From positions 1-42,128 of the forward strand of contig DRQG01000030.1 in the NCBI GenBank assembly GCA_011369465.1: a stretch of 42,128 nucleotides of DNA, given 5' to 3'. The notes beneath the pieces are model-generated. The model saw only the letters and a program-made list of their open reading frames with translations, was not told where the DNA came from and did not search any database. This document shows positions 32,231-41,843 of the stretch, one piece after another; the first letter of the stretch is position 1, and each line of letters begins with the position of its first letter. A program made the translations under genes and the position numbers. Origin of the DNA: Caldithrix abyssi. Its GTDB lineage: Bacteria; Calditrichota; Calditrichia; Calditrichales; Calditrichaceae.

Positions 32231-34546
32231 TTACCGGTTTTGAAACCGATCATAAATAAGTATTACCGTGGCTACACTGGCTAAAATGGCCGCTGCATCG
32301 CGGATGGTGCCGGACCAGTCGATCTCGTCTTTCTGAGAAAGCACCGGTACGTAAATCGTGGTACCGGCGGTGATGTCCTCGGACAGATATTTCCAGAATA
32401 AAAACCGCTTACGCTGTACAGGACGTCCGTTGGCCAGACGTATGGTTACGTTGTCCTCGTCAGCCAGTTCGGTGTAACCGCCGGCAGCTTCTATATAGTA
32501 ATCCAGCCCGGCGCCTTTCTCGTATAAAACGCTGCTGGGAAAATTCACCCCGCCCACAATTTTTACCGTGGCCAGCCGTTCCGGGATGACAATGCGGTCA
32601 CCGGATTGTAAATAAATATTTTCCGGATCGGACGGATTGTTAAAAATTTTGGAAAAATTAATTCCGATTTGGCCCACGCCATCCTTACGACGGAATAATT
32701 TGGCGCCGTCCAGATAGGCCGTCGGTTTTAATCCGCCTGCCCGGGCAATAAGGTCGGTAATGCGCGTAGTTTTGTTTTTTAGTGTATAAACACCCGGTCG
32801 CTGCACTTCACCGGTAATAGATACATTGCGTTGCAGCTCCCAGTCGCTATTGGATCGGATAAAAACATTATCGTATGGCTGTAGGAAGAACAGGGCGTCT
32901 TCGCCAAAGTCGCTGCGCTGGGTGTAATTGGAATCGATTTTTACGTACAATACATCGGCCAAACGGTGAGGATCGGTATTACTGGGATCAATGCGGGATA
33001 TCTCCGCTTCGGTGATCAGGGCATTTTTGCGAAACCCGCCGGCGCTAAAAATGAGATCCTTCAGGGTCATATCTTTTTTCAATAAATATTTTCCCGGCTC
33101 GTTCACAGCGCCAAAAATCGAAACCGAGTCCGGTGGGAAAAGCGCCTGTTTGGAACGGATGGTAATGTGGTCTTCCGGCGCCAGGGGAAAGTCCTGCTGA
33201 TCGTTTCCTAAAAAGTCATTCAGGTTAATGGAGAAGAGCTGTTTGTATCCATCGGGCAACTTGCGGGTGATCTGAACACGGTCCAAATAAGCCTCGCCGC
33301 CGATACTGTCCACTTTGGCGAATAATTCTTTGATCGTGAAACCGGGGTAGTATTCAAACTTTTTCGGTCCATATACAGGGCCGCTTATGGTTACAAAGTT
33401 TTTCAGCTCCCGATCGAGGGTTGGTACGTAAACCCGATCGCCGTTTTGCAGCATAAAATTTTTATTTTCAGATACCATTTCCTCATAATTTACATTGATC
33501 AATTGCGGTTCCGTATGATTTGCATATCGTTCTATTAAGATGTTGCGGATGTAGGCCTGGGGCAGAAAACCACCCGAAAAGTTTATGAGTTCTTTCAGCC
33601 CCTCGCCGTCTTTCAATTCATAGACGGCGTTTTTACGCACCGCTCCGGCCAGCATCACCCGGTTTTGTACCGGCGGTACTACGATAATATCGTTATTATG
33701 CAAGCGAACCGATGAAAATTTAACCCCCATACGGAAGAAATTATACAGATCAAAACGCTTATAAACCTTATCGTTTCGTACCAAGGAAAGAGTACGCATG
33801 GATCCGTTGGGATTGATACCTGCCGAATAGAACAGCATCGTGAAAGGCGCGGTGAGGGCAGGGACGGTGAACACACCGGGGCTGTTCACATCTCCGATTA
33901 CATAGACGCGGATGGATCGTATTTTACCAAGAGACACGTCCAGATAGGCTTTGCCCTTTAAAAGAGATGAGTACGATTGCCCCATCACATTGCGCAGTTT
34001 TTCGAGGGCCTGTTGGATGGTAAGCCCCATCAGGTTAACCAAACCTACTTTTTCAATATATACCTGACCCTGCCGGTCTATGGTTTTTTCCAGGCGCTGT
34101 TCCACTTCTCCCCAAATAGTGATAACAATTTCATCCCCCGGGCCTAACGGATAATCCGGATCGACCGGGCCGTAAATCTCCGGTACGTAATCCACTCTGG
34201 CATTTTCAAACAGATTCATTCCAAAAATAGGCAGATTTTCAAACGGTTCTGAGGGAAATCCCTTATGAAGAACCGAAGGAACCGGTTTGGCGACAATTTG
34301 CAGACTATCTTGCAATTGGTGTCGTTCTTCCACTGTTGGTATGCGTGAAAGGGAATCACGAAATGTTTCCAATGATTTTACCTCGGGAGCCTGTTGCGGA
34401 ACCGTCTGGGCGGGCAGCTCTCCCATTTTTTCCAGTTCCTTCCGTAATTTATCGATCTGTTGAAGATCGTTTAAGGATTGTCCGAAAAGCGGAAGACCGG
34501 ATAAATTCAGAGAGAGAAGAATTAATAAATATTTTCTATTTCGCAT
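32231..34546 (-). CDS. Polysaccharide export protein with repeated SLBB domains (Wza-like)
   Basis: A 771-residue protein with a signal peptide (1-22, ending PLFGQ). The Poly_export domain begins at about residue 125 (YPLGPGDEIVITIWGEV). Then follow about five SLBB repeats, each with a pattern such as VYVIGDVNSPGVF, VMLAGAVRKNAVYEL, VSIFGAVNEPGKYLL, VSITGEVQRPGVYTL and VKIVGGVNFPSSVLY. A final hydrophobic helix (AAAILASVATVILIY) precedes a short tail. E. coli Wza is about 380 residues with fewer SLBB units, so this is the long form seen in FCB bacteria. No lipobox Cys follows the signal peptide. It forms the periplasmic/outer-membrane export channel and is the first gene of the locus. Confidence 0.9.
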   Translation of the reverse strand: MRNRKYLLILLSLNLSGLPLFGQSLNDLQQIDKLRKELEKMGELPAQTVPQQAPEVKSLETFRDSLSRIPTVEERHQLQDSLQIVAKPVPSVLHKGFPSEPFENLPIFGMNLFENARVDYVPEIYGPVDPDYPLGPGDEIVITIWGEVEQRLEKTIDRQGQVYIEKVGLVNLMGLTIQQALEKLRNVMGQSYSSLLKGKAYLDVSLGKIRSIRVYVIGDVNSPGVFTVPALTAPFTMLFYSAGINPNGSMRTLSLVRNDKVYKRFDLYNFFRMGVKFSSVRLHNNDIIVVPPVQNRVMLAGAVRKNAVYELKDGEGLKELINFSGGFLPQAYIRNILIERYANHTEPQLINVNYEEMVSENKNFMLQNGDRVYVPTLDRELKNFVTISGPVYGPKKFEYYPGFTIKELFAKVDSIGGEAYLDRVQITRKLPDGYKQLFSINLNDFLGNDQQDFPLAPEDHITIRSKQALFPPDSVSIFGAVNEPGKYLLKKDMTLKDLIFSAGGFRKNALITEAEISRIDPSNTDPHRLADVLYVKIDSNYTQRSDFGEDALFFLQPYDNVFIRSNSDWELQRNVSITGEVQRPGVYTLKNKTTRITDLIARAGGLKPTAYLDGAKLFRRKDGVGQIGINFSKIFNNPSDPENIYLQSGDRIVIPERLATVKIVGGVNFPSSVLYEKGAGLDYYIEAAGGYTELADEDNVTIRLANGRPVQRKRFLFWKYLSEDITAGTTIYVPVLSQKDEIDWSGTIRDAAAILASVATVILIYDRFQNR

Positions 34547-35236
34547 AGTTTTGGTTCCAATATTGATACTTTACCTTCCTTATATGTACAGCTCCGCCAC
34601 GTAGCTTACATTGTGCTGTTACAGTAAGCTTTCTGGCGCAGTTAGTTTGCATCAAAAACTCTCAGTTTAGGAACTAAAAATAAATTCGGTTGTGATGTAT
34701 TCACAAAATGCCACAACCGAATATAAAATGTATAAATCATCACCCGTGTTTTGAACTATAGATTAACTAAGTGCTTCTATCCGCACAAGACGCATCCCTT
34801 AACAAAAATCTGTTGTATAAAGAATTAATAATGTTGAAAGGATAGTTCATTTTACGGTATCTGATTATTTTTGAAATAAGTTTTAAATTACAAGTTTACT
34901 AAAAATTTTACAAATTTTTATACCTGGTATTGTATCACAATTAAGGTCTTATGGTTTATTCATGCGAACATCGGTATTTCCACTTACCCAACAGATTTAG
35001 GTTTTGACCCTGATTGCCTTCAGCTTCGATTATGGTAATTATCGGGAATTTCCTGTCTGCCGTAAGCACATCCCTTTATTTTACCAATTAAGCCACCGAC
35101 CCCTGAGCTTTGCCTGTCCCGATGAAATCGGGGTCGAAGGGTGAGTCTTGCCTCGATCCTGACATGTCGGGATCGAAGGGAACGATCCATAAGATTCCGA
35201 TACGCTCATTACAGGCACTTGGTGTTCGCGGTTAGT
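34547..35236. promoter_or_regulatory. 690-bp leader region of the exopolysaccharide locus, no gene seen
   Basis: This gap must contain the main promoter of the exopolysaccharide operon and the end of the surface-protein transcript. It is AT-rich between 34640 and 34980. An inverted repeat lies at 34603-34630. At its right end two similar hairpins occur, CCCGAT-GAA-ATCGGG (35117-35131) and a GATCCTGACATGTCGGGATC segment (35155-35174), each followed by TCGAAGGG. I could not pick a convincing -35/-10 pair, and saw no ops/JUMPstart sequence. Confidence 0.5.
34603..34630. repeat. Inverted repeat in the leader of the export gene
   Basis: AGCTTAC (34603-34609) and GTAAGCT (34624-34630) are perfect complements with a 14-bp spacer, about 60 bp upstream of the export-protein start. 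It may be an operator or an RNA hairpin in the leader. Confidence 0.4.
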
Positions 35237-38029
35237 TTAAAAGCCTGTTCCGAGAATAACCCGCATATACCATTCCTGTGTTTTTTGGGCGGTGGAATTT
35301 GTCCCTATGGCATACCCCAGGCCCAGTCGCAATATGTTCCAGCCAAAAGTCATTTCGGCTCCGTAACCGTTTATATTAATTATTTTATCGTTTTCCAACA
35401 GAGCGTAGTCATAAAATGCGGTAAAGGTAAGCAGGTTAACGGGTAAAAATAGAAGTTTCATCCCGCTTTTCTCCGCCAGCATATACGTGAGCTCCACCGA
35501 TGACCAGAACATCTCTCTGGCTGAAAGGTCTTCTCTCACACCACGAACGGTACGCGTATAGGTCAAATCACGAGGCACGTCTATTCCAAAAAAGCGGTCG
35601 ATTCCCATACGGTTTAGCGGAGGTAATTTCCCGCTGGTTACGGTGTAATTTGCCCGGGTTTTTAGCCCCAGTTCTTCCCAAAATATGTTACCGGCTAAAT
35701 GTACGTCGGCCTGAACCAGATTGAATTTGTAGGCAGGTGTCAGAGATTGGAAATAATTTATCCTGCCGTATGCGTACCGCTTATAAAGCGCGGCGCCGTA
35801 GCGGGTTGGCAGGATATATCTGAATGAAATATACGCTGACGGCCCCTGATAGGAATAGGTTTGCGGCAGATAGGGACGCGTCGCTTTAATATTATAATGA
35901 TAAGCCGTATAAGACAGGGAAGGCATTATTTGCGTTCTGGAGTTTCCACCCGGGTTCCAGGGATGGCTCCAGCCGAAAGAGAATATGTCCTGATAGGTTT
36001 CAAGATAGGTGTCATTCTCAAAAGCGAATATGGCCGGGCCGTGATAATAGGTTGTGGTAAAAATCTGATCCCAGGCGCGGAGGACATGACCGGCCAGCAG
36101 AAGCGAAGAATTCCATCCACGTTGGTCTGCATATAACGTCAATTGAAATATTTGCCGTTGCAGCGGATCAGCCCAGGCCGTCATACCCAACGCACCCCAT
36201 CCGGTCTCTTTACCGGCATAAAAGGGAATAGCGCCGCTTAACAAATGGATCATCTTAAACTGGGGTAAGCGGATGCCCTTTTGTCCCTTCGCCTCAAAAG
36301 CCGTATCGGGAAGAGCGCCCAAATGGCCAAAGGAAGGCGTCTTATGCTCCCACGAAATGTAGCGGGGATTTACGGATGCCAGATCAGGTTCCGACCGCTT
36401 CCGTAATAAGGTGTCGGCAGAAATCGTGAAAAATTGTGCCTTTCGTTTGCTCTCCCAACGCGATACGATCAATTGGCCGGTTTCCCGATCATAGTTCTTT
36501 AACCAATAGGCATATTGGTCATTGATATGTGTACTCACTTTTTTGGTATGCAAATTGATTGTGGCTATAGCCTGGTTTTTATCCACTATGCGATTAAAAA
36601 CGACGATGGAATCGTTAAGAGCCAGCGGGCGCCGGTTCACTAAAGAATCGTTGGTTAACTCCAGCAGTTGCCCGGATTTTACAGAAAGAAGAAAAAGATC
36701 GTGCCAGCCGTTGGTCTTCTGAGCGTCAAATACAATACGGGCGCTGTCCAATGCGGACAGATAGCCCACCGACATGGCGGTAGTTAACAAGGTATCCGGG
36801 GAGGCGTATCCCGGCGTATATTGCAGCAGGAGGCTTTTTTGTGGAAGGGTCTGCGCCAGAATAAGCCGGCCATTATTTGTCAAAACGACGGAACGGGCCC
36901 GCGTATCCGAAGCGATTTCCATTGTAGTTTTTTTCTGCAAGTCATGTACAAACCAATCCAGACGAATACCGGTCTGGTTGTGAATCGTGGACAGGCTGTA
37001 ACGGCCATAGGCTGCAAAACGCTTGTTGGGGCTGATAAATAAATCGGTGTCGAAGTTATTGGTAATGGTGTAAACCTCATCCATTTCCTTCTTATTTTTT
37101 AGCCTGGCCATCAAGGCCGTTCGGTATAGATGTATGGGATCGAGTTTGGCGGTTACAATGTATGTGGAATCTCTTTTATCATACGGCAACAAATCGAATA
37201 TTTGGATATTTTTTGCCGACATTCGTTCAAAATCTGCTTCGGCCGGATAGGCGGCCAGGCGGTCACCGTAATAAATGATCATATAGCGCAGAAATTTCGC
37301 GAAAAGACTTTCCGGGGTTTTTTTGTAAACATGTTCAAAGGCCTCATCAAAATCGTACATCCAGCCATCCGGCTCAAAGCGCAGCAGGTTGATCAAGGAA
37401 GAATCGCCGAACTGCCAGGCCAGCCAGCGCACAAAAGCATGGCCGGCAGAATACAGGATGGCGCCGTCCGTCCAGTTATCAATGGCATCATAAGAAAGCT
37501 GACCGCTGAGTACGGCGTTTTTAAGAAAAATATCGCCGCGAAAGGCGTTCCAGGTTTCGGCAAAGTATTGGGCGACACCTTCGTGGAACCAGCGCGGCAC
37601 CGACATATCCGTAATGCTTCCGAGTACGCTTAACTTGCGATGGCTGGCCCGGAATACCGTGTGGTGACTCAGTTCGTGGGTAAGTACGGTTTTATACCAG
37701 GAATCGTTATTGGACCAGCTTAAAGCGAAGCCCGAGGACAGCGCATAAATAACCACCGTATTGCCGATAGCGTACCCGTTGGTTACGTCGGGAGCGTCGG
37801 TCAAAATGATGCGTGTTTTTTTATCAAGAAAAGATTGCAGCGGGACGCCGGTCATTTTAGCCAGACGGGGAATGGCCATTTCGGCGATTTCCAGCAGGGA
37901 ATCGGCCACTTCTTTATTACCCGTAGTGTATTCAACATAAGCGTATTTTCCTTCAACAAGATGCCAGGTAGCGGCTTGGATAAAACTGGCACCGCACAAT
38001 AATAAAAGGAGAAGATAAAGCCGTTTCAT
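35237..38029 (-). CDS. Surface protein: gluzincin-type peptidase, beta-propeller and outer-membrane barrel in one chain
   Basis: A 930-residue exported protein with a signal peptide (1-20). The first domain carries HELSH (118-122) and the downstream Glu150 in WFHEGVAQYF, the zinc-ligand arrangement of the peptidase-MA gluzincin family. Residues about 270-570 contain repeated strand units (SPNKRFAAYGRYS, DTRARSVVLTNNGRLIL, SALDSARIVFDAQ) of a TolB/WD40-like propeller. From about 640 to the terminal Phe930 the sequence alternates like an outer-membrane barrel and resembles an Omp85-type C-terminus. It could be an outer-membrane protein that displays a protease and a protein-binding propeller; substrate and orientation are unknown. 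Confidence 0.75.
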   Translation of the reverse strand: MKRLYLLLLLLCGASFIQAATWHLVEGKYAYVEYTTGNKEVADSLLEIAEMAIPRLAKMTGVPLQSFLDKKTRIILTDAPDVTNGYAIGNTVVIYALSSGFALSWSNNDSWYKTVLTHELSHHTVFRASHRKLSVLGSITDMSVPRWFHEGVAQYFAETWNAFRGDIFLKNAVLSGQLSYDAIDNWTDGAILYSAGHAFVRWLAWQFGDSSLINLLRFEPDGWMYDFDEAFEHVYKKTPESLFAKFLRYMIIYYGDRLAAYPAEADFERMSAKNIQIFDLLPYDKRDSTYIVTAKLDPIHLYRTALMARLKNKKEMDEVYTITNNFDTDLFISPNKRFAAYGRYSLSTIHNQTGIRLDWFVHDLQKKTTMEIASDTRARSVVLTNNGRLILAQTLPQKSLLLQYTPGYASPDTLLTTAMSVGYLSALDSARIVFDAQKTNGWHDLFLLSVKSGQLLELTNDSLVNRRPLALNDSIVVFNRIVDKNQAIATINLHTKKVSTHINDQYAYWLKNYDRETGQLIVSRWESKRKAQFFTISADTLLRKRSEPDLASVNPRYISWEHKTPSFGHLGALPDTAFEAKGQKGIRLPQFKMIHLLSGAIPFYAGKETGWGALGMTAWADPLQRQIFQLTLYADQRGWNSSLLLAGHVLRAWDQIFTTTYYHGPAIFAFENDTYLETYQDIFSFGWSHPWNPGGNSRTQIMPSLSYTAYHYNIKATRPYLPQTYSYQGPSAYISFRYILPTRYGAALYKRYAYGRINYFQSLTPAYKFNLVQADVHLAGNIFWEELGLKTRANYTVTSGKLPPLNRMGIDRFFGIDVPRDLTYTRTVRGVREDLSAREMFWSSVELTYMLAEKSGMKLLFLPVNLLTFTAFYDYALLENDKIININGYGAEMTFGWNILRLGLGYAIGTNSTAQKTQEWYMRVILGTGF

Positions 38030-38437
38030 AAGAGTTTTTTCCTATAAAATTTCTCAAATAGCCGATTATACGAAAAGATTTATAAACCTCTTCCGTCGTT
38101 TAAAACGAAGGAAGCAGATACAGGTTTTTTTAATGCCAATACTGCAGTAACTGAGGTTAAGGTTTGAAGTATTTAATTATCATTGCTGTCCAAAATAAAT
38201 AAATGTATGCAAAATTTGTATTGTTCTTAAAGAGATAAATGTCTTTAAAAGCCATTAATGAATTCCATACTATTGTAAGCCATCCTTGTCTGCCGAAGGC
38301 ACGACCTAACCCTTTTAAGGAAGGGAGCCATTTCCCCGTCTGCTTGTTCCAAAAATAATGGCATCAATGCTCAACACTTACTATATTTGATGGACAAATT
38401 CAGCTTACCGGGCTTTGTTCTATTTGTGGGTTATTTT
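38030..38437. promoter_or_regulatory. 408-bp divergent region between the surface protein and xdhC
   Basis: No further gene was seen. The segment 38280-38340 contains a short repeat-like sequence (TTGTCTGCCGAAGGCACG, then ACCCTTTTAAGGAAGGGAG, which can form a small hairpin). A related CTGTCTGCCGTAAGCAC occurs at 35053. Promoters for both divergent genes must lie here, but none is distinct. In-frame codons upstream of the chosen xdhC start run back to TTG 38387. Confidence 0.4.
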
Positions 38438-39217
38438 ATGGATATTTACCAAAAAATACAACAACTTCAAAAAGAGAGAAGGGCTTGCGCGCTGGTGACC
38501 GTTGTAAAAACCAAAGGTTCCGTGCCGCGCGATGCCGGTTCCAAGATGATCGTGGAAGCCGACGGTACCATTTATGGCAGCATCGGCGGTTCCACCGTGG
38601 AAGCGATGGTTATTAAAGAAGCACAGGATGTTATTCGTGCCGGTAAACCCAGGCTGACGTCGCATGATTTATACGATAAAAACGGGGAAGATACGGGTAT
38701 GCTCTGCGGCGGTATGATGGAATTTTTTATCGAACCGTTGAATTCGGCCGAACGTTTGTATATTTTCGGCGGAGGGCATGTGGGTTATCATCTGGCCCGA
38801 ATGGCCACTATGGTAGGCTTTGAGTATGTGGTGATCGATGACCGGCCCGAATTTGCCAATGTGGAACGATTCCCGCAGGCAGCACAGTGTATTGTGGAAG
38901 CCCCGGCAAAAATGGCCGATCAACTGACGCTGGGTGAAAACGATTACGCGGTCATTGTCACTCCAGGGCATGCCCACGATTACGAGGTTTTGCGAAATCT
39001 TATCCGAAAACCGGCACGGTACATCGGATTAATTGCCAGTAAGGTGAAACGCCGTGATATATACACAAAATTAAAGCAAGATGATGGTATTACCGACAGC
39101 GAGTTGCAAAGAGTACATTGTCCCATCGGTTTACCCATCAAAGCAGAAACTCCGGAAGAAATCGCTGTAAGCATTCTGGCTGAACTGATCCAGGTTAGAC
39201 GGGGGAAAGAGGCTTGA
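38438..39217 (+). CDS. xdhC: XdhC family molybdenum-enzyme maturation factor
   Basis: A 259-residue protein when started at MDIYQKIQQL, the start usual for the family; in-frame TTG/ATG at 38387/38390 would add up to 17 residues. The N-terminal XdhC/CoxI domain has VTVVKTKGSVPRDAGSKM and YGSIGGSTVEA. The C-terminal Rossmann domain has LYIFGGGHVGYHLARMA, then VVIDDRPEFANVERF and IVTPGHAHDYEVL. XdhC binds molybdenum cofactor, supports its sulfuration and inserts it into xanthine-dehydrogenase-type enzymes. The molybdopterin subunit is encoded 295 bp downstream on the same strand. Confidence 0.92.
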   Translation: MDIYQKIQQLQKERRACALVTVVKTKGSVPRDAGSKMIVEADGTIYGSIGGSTVEAMVIKEAQDVIRAGKPRLTSHDLYDKNGEDTGMLCGGMMEFFIEPLNSAERLYIFGGGHVGYHLARMATMVGFEYVVIDDRPEFANVERFPQAAQCIVEAPAKMADQLTLGENDYAVIVTPGHAHDYEVLRNLIRKPARYIGLIASKVKRRDIYTKLKQDDGITDSELQRVHCPIGLPIKAETPEEIAVSILAELIQVRRGKEA

Positions 39218-39512
39218 ATTGATGAAGCGGTGAATTATCAGCGGGATGAAATTGTGAAGTAATGGAGTAGTGGAGTATTGAATTAATGGAATATTAGAGT
39301 GGTGCTGAGCAAATTAAAAAGAAGAGCAAAATAAATTTCCCCCTTAGAAAAGGGGGATAAAGGGGGTTGTAAAATCTGGATTGTACACGCTCTATGGACA
39401 GGTATTTCAGAGATGTTCTCCATAGTAAAATCAAGGTTGTAAGATTCAGATATTAAGGATAAACACTTACCGAGCTTCTTGAAATATGATAAGAATAATG
39501 AGTACTTAATTT
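39218..39512. repeat. 295-bp gap with a G/C-run hairpin repeat
   Basis: The first part is AT-rich filler (AGTGGAGTATTGAATTAATG). At 39339-39356 CCCCCTT-AGAA-AAGGGGG forms a perfect 7-bp hairpin, followed by ATAAAGGGGGTTG. This form is, from memory, a widespread intergenic repeat in FCB bacteria; it could also act as a weak terminator. No obvious ribosome site precedes the next gene. Confidence 0.6.
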
Positions 39513-41843
39513 ATGTCATCTTTCAACATCATAGGCAAAAGGGAACCGCGGGTTGACGCACTGGGCAAAGTAACCGGCGCGGCAAAATACGCGGATGATT
39601 ATAACCTGCCGCATCAATTGCACGGCGCAGTAAAATACGCCGAATATCCGCACGCCGAGATTCTGTCTATCGACACATCCGAAGCTGAAAAGGTACCCGG
39701 GGTCGAAGCCGTTTTAACTTATAAAGACGTTCCCGGCGCCAATCATTTTGGGCTGATTCCCAATATCCGCATTCTGGCCGACGACCATACCCGTTATCTG
39801 GGCGATGTGGTGGCGGTGGTCGCCGCCGTCGATCGGCGTACCGCGCAAAAAGCCGCGGATTTAATCAAGGTGAAATACCGCGAATTGCTCGCTGTTTTCG
39901 ATCCCGAAGAAGCCCTTGAGGAAAATGCGCCGGTTATCCACGAAGGGGGCAATGAAATTGTCCATCATAAAGTGCGTAAGGGCGATGTAGCCGCAGGCTT
40001 CGAAGAAGCCGATTTCATTATCGAAAAAACATTCAAAACCCAGCCTATCGAACATGCCTATCTGGAACCGGAAGCGGCGCTGGTCTATCCCGATGAACAC
40101 GACGGTTTTACGGTGATCGGCTGTATGCAGAATTTTTACACCAGCCACAAAGTAATTGCCGCGGCTCTGGGGCTTCCTTTAAACAAAGTGCAGATTATTC
40201 AATCCACCATGGGCGGCTCCTTTGGCGGCAAAGATGAGGCGGCTACATTGGTTGCTGTACGCGCGGCGTTATTGGCGCAAAAAACCGGCCGTCCGGTCAA
40301 AATGCTCAGTACACGAGAAGATTCCATCCGCCAGAGCTACAAACGCCACGCTTATAAACTATATTACAAATGGGGCTGTAAGAAAGACGGAACCATTGCG
40401 GCAATGGAAATTAAAGCCGTGGCCGACGGCGGCGCTTATGCCAGCATGAGTCCGTTTGTAACCTGGCGTTCAGTGGTTCAGGCTACCGGGCCGTATTATT
40501 GCCCGAATGTGAAAACAGATGTTTACGCTGCCTACACCAATAATAATTTCACCGGCGCCATGCGCGGATTCGGTTCGCCGCAGGTTAATTTTGCCATTGA
40601 GTCGATGATGGACGAACTGGCTGAACGGGTGGGCGTCTCTCCGCTGCAAATCCGTTTGCGCAATGCTTTTGAGGATGGCGCAGAAACGGCCACCGGGCAA
40701 AAACTGACCCACAGAGTAAGCCTGAAGGAAGTGCTTATAAAAGCGGCGGAGGCCAGTGATTTTGAACGCAAATGGCGTGAATATCGTTCCGAGGCCAATC
40801 GCACTAAGACCTTTCCCAAAGGCATCGGATTATCCTGCGCCTATCGGGGCGTTTCGTTGGGTGCAGAAGGCGTGGACGCTGCCAGCGCAGTGGTGTATGT
40901 TCAGCCGGATGGCAGTGTTACGGTAAGCGCAGGCATTATCGATATGGGGCAGGGCGCCCGTACGGTGATGGCCCAAATCGTTGCCGAAGTATTAGGTATC
41001 CCTCTTCAACGCATACATTTTCTGGAACCGGACAGCGGTCGCGTGGCCGATTCCGGTCCGACCGTTGCCTCGCGCGGCACCATTATGGGCGGCGGGGCGG
41101 CGAAAATTGCAGCGGAAAATGTGCGCGAAATAATGAAACATACGGCAGCCGTCGTTTATTCGGTTTCTCCCGCTCATCTCGGTTTTCGGGATGGCAAAGT
41201 GTGGGACGATAACGGGAAATCATCCCGACCGTTGTGTACCTTTGAGGAGTTGACTGCGGCCTGCTATGCGCGCGGTAAACCTCTGTTTGCCTCCGGTGTG
41301 CGCCATGTGGCCGAAACAAACTGGGACGAGGAAACAGGGCAGGGTAACGCCTATTTTACCTTTGTCTATGGCGCTAATGTGGCCGAAGTACAGGTGGATA
41401 GCGCCACTGGTCAAACCGAGCTGTTGAATTTTGTTTCTGTCCATGATGTCGGCCGGGCTATCAACAAAGCTACGGTGGAAGGGCAGATTTACGGCGGAGT
41501 GGCCATGGGGGCCGGTTACGGAATGATGGAAGAATTCATTCAGGAAAACGGTGAGGCTAAAACCATAAACTTTGATGAATACTATATTTTAACCGCAATG
41601 GATGTTCCCAAAATGAAAGCGGTTATTGTGGAAAATCCGGATGAGCACGGACCTTTCGGCGCCAAGTCGGTGGGCGAACCCGCCGTGGAAATGGCCGCTC
41701 CTGCGGTTACCAACGCTATTTACAACGCAACCGGCCGGCGGGTGCAAAACTTACCGGCCAATCTGGAAGAAGTGCGGCTGGGGCAAAAACTGCGCCGTAA
41801 TGTTCAACGCGCCTCCGTGGCCTGCAAGATTGAGCCGAAATAG
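39513..41843 (+). CDS. Xanthine dehydrogenase family protein, molybdopterin-binding subunit
   Basis: A 776-residue large subunit. The N-terminal a/b-hammerhead domain spans about 15-125 (RVDALGKVTGAAKYADDY). Cofactor contacts are STMGGSFGGKDE (Gly234-Gly239), GAMRGFGSPQ with Arg351, and the catalytic Glu722 in SVGEPAVEMA. It catalyses oxidative hydroxylation of a purine, other N-heterocycle or aldehyde at a Mo centre. The [2Fe-2S] and FAD subunits that complete such enzymes are not encoded upstream and may follow beyond the window, or be supplied elsewhere. XdhC upstream supports a true Mo enzyme. Substrate cannot be assigned. Confidence 0.92.
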   Translation: MSSFNIIGKREPRVDALGKVTGAAKYADDYNLPHQLHGAVKYAEYPHAEILSIDTSEAEKVPGVEAVLTYKDVPGANHFGLIPNIRILADDHTRYLGDVVAVVAAVDRRTAQKAADLIKVKYRELLAVFDPEEALEENAPVIHEGGNEIVHHKVRKGDVAAGFEEADFIIEKTFKTQPIEHAYLEPEAALVYPDEHDGFTVIGCMQNFYTSHKVIAAALGLPLNKVQIIQSTMGGSFGGKDEAATLVAVRAALLAQKTGRPVKMLSTREDSIRQSYKRHAYKLYYKWGCKKDGTIAAMEIKAVADGGAYASMSPFVTWRSVVQATGPYYCPNVKTDVYAAYTNNNFTGAMRGFGSPQVNFAIESMMDELAERVGVSPLQIRLRNAFEDGAETATGQKLTHRVSLKEVLIKAAEASDFERKWREYRSEANRTKTFPKGIGLSCAYRGVSLGAEGVDAASAVVYVQPDGSVTVSAGIIDMGQGARTVMAQIVAEVLGIPLQRIHFLEPDSGRVADSGPTVASRGTIMGGGAAKIAAENVREIMKHTAAVVYSVSPAHLGFRDGKVWDDNGKSSRPLCTFEELTAACYARGKPLFASGVRHVAETNWDEETGQGNAYFTFVYGANVAEVQVDSATGQTELLNFVSVHDVGRAINKATVEGQIYGGVAMGAGYGMMEEFIQENGEAKTINFDEYYILTAMDVPKMKAVIVENPDEHGPFGAKSVGEPAVEMAAPAVTNAIYNATGRRVQNLPANLEEVRLGQKLRRNVQRASVACKIEPK

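Noticed and set aside
39513-41843. Mo-hydroxylase as part of the hydroxyproline pathway
   Set aside because: It is 29 kb away, beyond an unrelated locus, and no link other than the shared window was found.
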